Source: OFTM34 sp047639415
Lineage (GTDB): Bacteria > Planctomycetota > UBA1135 > GCA-002686595
Assembly (NCBI GenBank): GCA_047639415.1
Contig: JBLINP010000138.1
Span: 1-11,206 of the forward strand
Direction: 5' to 3'
DNA: 11,206 nt
Of the stretch, positions 7,701-11,206 are shown piece by piece. Position 1 is the first letter of the stretch. Each line of letters opens with the position of its first letter. The notes under the pieces were generated by a model, which was not told the DNA's origin, searched no databases, and was given only the letters and a program-made list of their open reading frames with translations. The translations under genes were made by a program, and so were the position numbers.

Positions 7701-8384
7701 AATCTTGCGAGCCGCTTGCGCATCAAAGTCGCTCGCTTCGGTGGAATCGCGCATTGCAGAAGCACGCGGTGGAGCAGCTGATCGATAGATGTTGCGCGAG
7801 CCTTTTAAGCGTTGCTTGCGAACATACTTTTGCTGCACAAAGGCCGCGGGTGTGATGCCGATCAACAATTGCTCGCTGGGAACCTTGCCCGCCAAGGCCA
7901 ATGCGAGTTGCGGATGATCGACGACAAAGATCAATCCCTCTTGAAAGCGAATCGCGCACTCCACGCGATCAAAAAACTGAGGGCCCTTCAGTGCCGCTGC
8001 CGCATCGCCTGGGTCATCGCCAAGCTGTCGTGCGGAGACGAGCTTGTTGAGATTTTGATAACCGCGCAGATTGCAAACCAAAGCGATCAAGCGCCCCGGC
8101 GCAGCCCGCTTCATCCGAATGCCATTGCGCAAACGCCCGCTCGCTTCTTGCTCGGGCGCCGGACTAATCTCCGCTGCCAAGATTGCACGCACCGCCCGCT
8201 CAGGGTGCTTCTTCGCCAACTCCTCTGCAGCTTCGATCCACTCGACGTGTCCGGCCGTCGTGTCCACATCAGCCAAAGCCATCGCCCCAATGCCAAGCTT
8301 GCTCGCCCGCAGCAAAAGCTCAGCCGGAGAATTGATACCGGTCAACAACGAGTGATAACCGTGAACGCGAAGTGGAGTGTACAT
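4743..8384 (-). CDS. dnaE: DNA polymerase III alpha-like subunit, probably the DnaE2/ImuC-type accessory polymerase
   Basis: A C-family polymerase of 1213 residues from the ATG at 8384, which gives the family N-terminus MYTPLRVHGYHSLLTG. An open 24-codon extension to a TTG at 8456 looks unlike the family. No Shine-Dalgarno site precedes the ATG. Residue numbers from Met1: a PHP domain (1 to about 260) with damaged metal motifs (RVH for HxH, ADVD for TDHD); the palm with catalytic aspartates in PDIDLDF (Asp463, Asp465) and LVKMDLLG (Asp653); GCFQVES (701-707) and ALIRPGP (730-736); finger-region RRALSKRK (798-805) and FCKAHAVTYGRIAYRAVYLK (845-864); helix-hairpin-helix region about 925-975; and an OB fold (about 1130-1213) with FLTLEDRTGIAEVVLFPEVY. 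It stops right after the OB fold, lacking the tau-binding C-terminus of replicative DnaE. This suggests an accessory, translesion-type role, inferred from architecture. Low-complexity inserts lie at about 195-230, 527-560 and 990-1065. No imuA or imuB is nearby. Confidence 0.93.
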   Translation of the reverse strand: MYTPLRVHGYHSLLTGINSPAELLLRASKLGIGAMALADVDTTAGHVEWIEAAEELAKKHPERAVRAILAAEISPAPEQEASGRLRNGIRMKRAAPGRLIALVCNLRGYQNLNKLVSARQLGDDPGDAAAALKGPQFFDRVECAIRFQEGLIFVVDHPQLALALAGKVPSEQLLIGITPAAFVQQKYVRKQRLKGSRNIYRSAAPPRASAMRDSTEASDFDAQAARKIPPPPRAVPVHDLIGVARATGLATLAVPDIYYALSSSAHDHRVRTAVKHNALLTDLPEDWLAQTPAHLLSPAEVAALYSELPEVSGPFDSAHNPSQPGCVERTLMIAERCQYLPELGGVVFPDIALKPGDTTYSRLLTLSFDGARERYRPLRPEVVRRLDYELSVIDELGYAAYFLLVRQIRDFATSQKIPCVGRGSAADSLVAYCLGLTDADPLRYQLPFERFLNPSRKDRPDIDLDFCWRRRDEILEHVYDAFGSERTAMISTLNRFGLRSAFREAALVEGIPPVEVNRWSRQLPWAESNAASFDGESAQPQSEEAEDCTSGSVTPATFNNLPRALRENSIAQAFLSVPESRDFPFHDERYTRVLTAAARLVNTPRHFGLHPGGVVATPGPITDWVACQRAAKGMIVTQHDKNGVEALGLVKMDLLGNRALTVLDDCLNMLSESGIKAPDLFAIDEDEARTAELLRGGHTLGCFQVESPGMRNLLKQTGAHTMDDVIQAVALIRPGPAGSGMKEAYVRRFRKLEEPVAPHACLDDVLQDTYGVMLYQEDVMRVVSTMAGFSLAEADQIRRALSKRKSDELRPLAQRFAQGCAQNGIDAADAQRVWVLIAGFASFAFCKAHAVTYGRIAYRAVYLKAHYPAAYLTAFLNSQTGYYQTRVYTEEARRLGIAILAPDINRSAREFKLESGSLRVGLDRVRGLTENTLKRILAERQLAPFLSLPDFLERSGARTDETEHLIQAGAFDSFDRTRPELAWRLHLLRTPERRVPGKNQSAGASELDRAQLAACRATQSTRKQDNVRRAQQGTGSWGSHSRGLGLGAAKLQPGETPSLFPEPETPALVLPGLPDMDANARGQIELGLLGLTITKHPVELYPCEGLERFEEHVQRLAARGRPKLIGCGQLDVSAGQSIALIGWLAATRRVRTNNGKWMRFLTLEDRTGIAEVVLFPEVYANFGHLLISKGPFCISGTVEEQMGACTLHAERIW

Positions 8385-8650
8385 GGAGGTTCGTGGCGCC
8401 GAAGCGGCCCTGTAGAAGGCCCACCCGCTTCGTCTAGAGAACCTGAACCCTAACAAAACACTAAAGTTAAGCTCGCTCGAATCTCCGCGAGTACGTAAGT
8501 TCGGAGAAGCGGTGGGGCCGCTGCGAATCCGTCCCCAAATTCGATTTATCCGAGCGGGTCGTCCAAGGAAGGGAGCGCTCTATCCGGAGACGCGGGCGTT
8601 GCGCAGATCAAGCTCGCAAAGAAGGGCTTTCACCCTAGCGGGATGAATTT

Positions 8651-8738
8651 GGTCTCAGTCGCAAGGGGCTGTGGAGCGCATCGCTTGTTGAACTCAAGCT
8701 GAACTCGCGCCAGAGATGACCTCCAAAACGGTCTCAGT
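8651..8738. repeat. Direct repeat GGTCTCAGT, two copies
   Basis: The 9-mer GGTCTCAGT occurs at 8651-8659 and 8730-8738, 79 bp apart in the region upstream of the kinase gene. It may be chance or a pair of protein-binding sites. Confidence 0.35.
8689..8706 (+). promoter_or_regulatory. Tandem TGAACTC sites with 11-bp period (possible operator)
   Basis: TGAACTC at 8689-8695 and again at 8700-8706, a spacing of 11 bp or about one helical turn. Direct repeats at this spacing are typical of sites bound by head-to-tail dimers of OmpR-type response regulators. It lies about 150 bp upstream of the kinase start. Regulatory function is inference from spacing alone. Confidence 0.3.
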
Positions 8739-8770
8739 AGTCACGAAAGTCGTGTCGTGCTTGGGACTAC
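8737..8770. other. Two-part hairpin upstream of the kinase gene
   Basis: The outer arms GTAGTC (8737-8742) and GACTAC (8765-8770) enclose an adjoining inner stem ACGA/TCGT (8743-8746 with 8750-8753, 3-base loop) and an unpaired stretch (8754-8764). No T-tract follows, so it is not a typical terminator. It could form in a 5' leader if transcription starts upstream. Confidence 0.35.
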
Positions 8771-8844
8771 GAACGCATCGGCTCAGGGGCGAGTCGGTAC
8801 GCTGAGGTTTGATGCTGATTCAACCCTCTGGCTCACGTAAGATC

Positions 8845-8848
8845 GGGG
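8845..8848 (+). promoter_or_regulatory. Ribosome binding site GGGG for the kinase gene
   Basis: GGGG lies 3 bases before ATG 8852, a short spacer. An in-frame TGA (8849-8851) directly abuts the ATG, so translation cannot start further upstream. Confidence 0.5.
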
Positions 8849-8851
8849 TGA

Positions 8852-10897
8852 ATGAGAAAACTCCTGCATGGCTCGCTCGCTTTATTGGTGACGGTGGTCA
8901 TGCTCAGCTTGGTTGGGTTTTATTCCAGCGAGCAAAGCGCTCGGTATCGCCGGGAGAAGCTGGCTGATCTGACGGATCGTGCGCGAGCGAGGCTCGAAGC
9001 CGAGTTGAACGATCGGCTTTATCTCGTGAGCGGGCTTGCTGCCTTTGTTAAATCGCGTTCGAGCTTTTCCGACGAAGAGTTCCAGCGATTCGCTAGCGGA
9101 ATGCTAAGTGATTATACGGGGATTCGAAGCCTTCAGCTCGCGCCTGACGCGGTCGTTCGCTATCTCACGAATCCCGAGGAAAACGAAGCGGCACGCGGTC
9201 ACGATTTGCTTAGAGATCCCGCTCGAGCAAAGCAGGTTCGAAGCGCGATCGAGCGCATGGAGTACATCATTGCCGGTCCGTTGAAGTTGATTCAAGGGGG
9301 CATTGCAATCATCGGGCGGTTGCCGATCTACAATGATCAGCAGTTCGAGGGACAGTCGGCGCGCGATCGATTTTGGGGGTTCGCGACGATTCTAATTGAC
9401 GTGGAGCCACTGCTACTCGGGGCGGGGATTCAAACCGAACCCGATGCGCTCGTCTCTTATTCTCTGCGCAGTCGTGATGAAAACGGTGAGCTAGGTGAGC
9501 TCTTCCTCGGAGAGTCGGGCGCTTTTAGCGAAGACGAGATCATTATTGACGTGGCGATTCCGAATGGATCTTGGCAACTCGCCGCGATCGCTACAGATGA
9601 ATGGACGGTCACGCCTCCCGGACGTCTGCTGCTCTGGATCGGAGGCGTGCTCCTCTCGTGCTTTTCCGGTGGCTTACTATTCATTCTTCTCCAACGTCCA
9701 GAGGTGCTGCGCAAAACAGCCGAAGATGCCAAACGGGCATTGGATGAGAGTGAAGAGCGATTGTGGCGTGTGCAGAAGTTGGAAACGATTGGTCAACTAA
9801 CGGGAGGACTTGCTCACGACTTCAATAATTTGCTGGGAGTTATAATCGGGAGCTTGGAGTTACTGCGTTACTCCTCGGAAAGTGAAGAGGATCGCCAGGA
9901 GCTTCTTCAAACGGCTCAAAACGCAGCCGAACGCGGTGCAAACCTTACGCGCTCGATGCTTTTATTTGCTCGAAAGCAAATTTTGGAGCCCGAGGTCTGC
10001 CATCTCAACGACCTAATCAATTCCACGTTGCGAATACTCTCAAGGACCTTGGATGAGAAGATTCTTATCGAGAGGAATCTTGCTTCTGAACTGGGCGCTG
10101 TGCGAATTGACCCCAGTTACTTCGAGAGTGTGATTATGAATCTAGCGATTAATTCGCATCAAGCGATGCCGGATGGCGGCACGCTTTCTATCACAACAGC
10201 GAATGTCGAATGGACGCAGGCGAGAGGCGATTTACCAGCTGGGTATTACGCGAAATTATCGATAGCTGATAACGGGATCGGAATGTCTGCCGGCGACATC
10301 GAACGAGCCTTTGAACCGTTCTTTACGACCAAACAAACGGAAGGCTCAGGCTTGGGACTGAGCATGGTCTATGGCTTCGTTAAACAATCCGGTGGTCGAA
10401 TCGAAATCTCGAGTACAAAGCACGAGGGCACGACTGTTGAAATTTATTTGCCGATCGTCGCGGAGATGCAAGTCGACGAGCCTGAATCACTGATTCATAG
10501 TTCGGAGGAGATTCCGGACCTAACCGGCCTAAGGGTCCTTCTCGTCGAGGATAAAAGTGATGTGCGAAGCGTGGTAGGCGGAATGCTCGAAACGCTTGGT
10601 GTAGACGTCATCGATGCGGATAACGCAGATTCGGCGATGAACATTTACCAGAGCGCGCAAAAGGTTCAAGTTCTACTGACTGATATCGTGATGCCCGGGG
10701 CAAACGGCTATGAGCTTGCCTCGAGCTTACTTGAGCTTTGCCCGGATCTTAAAGTGGTCTTTATGACAGGTTTCAAGGACGACATCGAAGCGTCCAATCC
10801 GTCATCGGCACCTATGCTTCGCAAGCCGTTTGGTAGAGATGAACTGGCGCGCGCAATTCAAAAGGGACTGGGCTCGGCCATACACGCAGAGCGTTGA
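8852..10897 (+). CDS. CHASE-domain hybrid sensor histidine kinase with C-terminal receiver
   Basis: A 681-residue inner-membrane sensor. TM1 (about 7-24) is followed by an extracytoplasmic CHASE-type ligand-binding domain (about 45-240; FSDEEFQRFASGML, GIRSLQLAP, AAGPLKLIQGG-like and FWGFATILID segments) and TM2 (about 258-281). A short helix of about 30 residues leads directly, with no PAS domain, to the dimerisation domain with the phosphoacceptor His322 in GQLTGGLAHDFNNLL. The ATPase domain shows the N box NLAINSHQAM (Asn434), G1 DNGIGM (473-478), FEPFFTTK (487-494) and G2 GSGLGLSMVYGF (498-509). A receiver domain (about 558-675) keeps acidic residues EDKSD (566-570), phosphoacceptor Asp611 in LLTDIVMP, Thr639 and Lys658 in RKPF. 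All signalling residues look intact. The output is unknown: no HPt or DNA-binding regulator is adjacent. The codon third positions look more AT-rich than in the neighbouring polymerase gene. Confidence 0.95.
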   Translation: MRKLLHGSLALLVTVVMLSLVGFYSSEQSARYRREKLADLTDRARARLEAELNDRLYLVSGLAAFVKSRSSFSDEEFQRFASGMLSDYTGIRSLQLAPDAVVRYLTNPEENEAARGHDLLRDPARAKQVRSAIERMEYIIAGPLKLIQGGIAIIGRLPIYNDQQFEGQSARDRFWGFATILIDVEPLLLGAGIQTEPDALVSYSLRSRDENGELGELFLGESGAFSEDEIIIDVAIPNGSWQLAAIATDEWTVTPPGRLLLWIGGVLLSCFSGGLLFILLQRPEVLRKTAEDAKRALDESEERLWRVQKLETIGQLTGGLAHDFNNLLGVIIGSLELLRYSSESEEDRQELLQTAQNAAERGANLTRSMLLFARKQILEPEVCHLNDLINSTLRILSRTLDEKILIERNLASELGAVRIDPSYFESVIMNLAINSHQAMPDGGTLSITTANVEWTQARGDLPAGYYAKLSIADNGIGMSAGDIERAFEPFFTTKQTEGSGLGLSMVYGFVKQSGGRIEISSTKHEGTTVEIYLPIVAEMQVDEPESLIHSSEEIPDLTGLRVLLVEDKSDVRSVVGGMLETLGVDVIDADNADSAMNIYQSAQKVQVLLTDIVMPGANGYELASSLLELCPDLKVVFMTGFKDDIEASNPSSAPMLRKPFGRDELARAIQKGLGSAIHAER

Positions 10898-10996
10898 TTG
10901 ATTCGAGTCTCGTCTACAAAGCGTTGGCGATGAGTCTGTCGTTTAATAATCTGCTCCGCAGGCAGCTCAGCGATAAGAAGCGAGTGAAATAGAGAT
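10898..10996. other. Short spacer between kinase and VOC genes
   Basis: A 99-bp gap. It contains only a tiny 20-codon reading frame (10930-10992) and a 4-bp stem (CTGC/GCAG). No convincing terminator is visible, so read-through from the kinase gene into the VOC gene is possible. Confidence 0.4.
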
Positions 10997-11206
10997 ATGT
11001 CGATAGTGCGAATTGACCACGTCCAGTTAGCAATGCCCGCGGGACAGGAAGTTGAAGCCAGGGCGTTTTATTCCGGCTTGCTAGCCCGAATTATTCATGA
11101 ACACGCGGACCAAACACCACGAACGACCGGCACTGCCGGTCTATTGGTTCCTGCTGGCACTTTGCAGATACTGGCGTCCTCGACGACCTTACAAGGTCGT
11201 CTGCGG
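10997..11206 (+). CDS. 5' end of a glyoxalase/VOC-superfamily protein gene (truncated by window)
   Basis: Seventy codons are visible and remain open at the window end. The N-terminus MSIVRIDHVQLAMPAGQEVE followed by ARAFYSGLL closely matches the first beta-alpha unit of vicinal oxygen chelate (glyoxalase/bleomycin-resistance/dioxygenase) proteins; the His in IDHVQLAMP is the usual first metal ligand. Later residues (AGLLVPAGTLQILAS) fit the next beta strands but are less conserved, so substrate or enzyme activity cannot be assigned. The ATG gives the expected family start. No strong ribosome site is visible (AGAGAT just upstream is weak). It follows the kinase gene by 99 bp on the same strand. 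Confidence 0.8.
   Translation, partial: MSIVRIDHVQLAMPAGQEVEARAFYSGLLARIIHEHADQTPRTTGTAGLLVPAGTLQILASSTTLQGRLR

Larger units (their letters stand above)
8385..8851. other. 467-bp noncoding divergent region between dnaE-like and kinase genes
   Basis: This region holds no convincing gene: possible ORFs such as 8716-8805 are under 30 codons with no ribosome site, and the stretch next to dnaE is open only through a TTG extension. It should contain promoters for both flanking genes, but I see no strong -35/-10 pair. It does contain short repeats, listed separately: TGAACTC twice, GGTCTCAGT twice, a two-part hairpin, and a 6-bp inverted repeat (TCTCCG 8482-8487, CGGAGA 8502-8507). A regulatory role or a small RNA is possible but unproven. 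Confidence 0.5.

Noticed and set aside
8385..8456. 24-codon N-terminal extension of the polymerase from a TTG codon
   Set aside because: It has no ribosome site and does not resemble the family; the internal ATG gives the conserved start.
8716..8805. 29-codon open frame upstream of the kinase
   Set aside because: It is short, without a ribosome site or recognisable features, and overlaps the hairpin.
10930..10992. 20-codon basic open frame before the VOC gene
   Set aside because: It is too short and lacks a ribosome site; a leader peptide cannot be excluded but is unsupported.

Overview
The window reads as chromosomal DNA of a Gram-negative-like environmental bacterium of moderately high GC. 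A planctomycete or deltaproteobacterium-like lineage would fit the stand-alone DnaE-type polymerase, the membrane/coiled-coil orphan, the multi-HTH orphan and the CHASE hybrid kinase, but no rRNA, tRNA or lineage-specific marker is present, so this is inference. There is no insertion sequence, integrase, CRISPR array, toxin-antitoxin pair or phage gene. I found no clear multi-gene novel system. The least-explained items are single genes: a two-helix membrane protein with a long coiled coil, and a protein with four tandem Myb/GcrA-like helix-turn-helix units that carries a G8 tract just after its start codon.

Layout. Bases 2-445 (+) are the 3' end of a gene whose product ends in a Gly/Arg-rich RGG-type tail. 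A perfect 14-bp hairpin at 467-500 separates it from a convergent gene (517-1740, -) for a two-TM, coiled-coil, acidic-tailed protein. A 219-bp divergent spacer leads to enzyme I of the phosphoenolpyruvate phosphotransferase system (1960-3726, +), followed 138 bp later by the four-HTH protein (3865-4719, +). That gene converges, with only 23 bp between stops, on a long DNA polymerase III alpha-like gene (4743-8384, -). A 467-bp noncoding stretch (8385-8851) with several short repeats separates the polymerase from a divergent CHASE-domain hybrid histidine kinase (8852-10897, +). The 5' end of a glyoxalase/VOC-fold gene (10997 to the window end, +) closes the window.

How the genes relate. The neighbours look functionally independent: a carbon/nitrogen phosphorelay enzyme without HPr nearby, a repair-type polymerase without visible ImuA/ImuB partners, and a hybrid sensor kinase without a cognate HPt or DNA-binding regulator. 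Only ptsI and the HTH gene could share a transcript, and the spacer between them makes this uncertain. The kinase region looks more AT-rich than the polymerase region.
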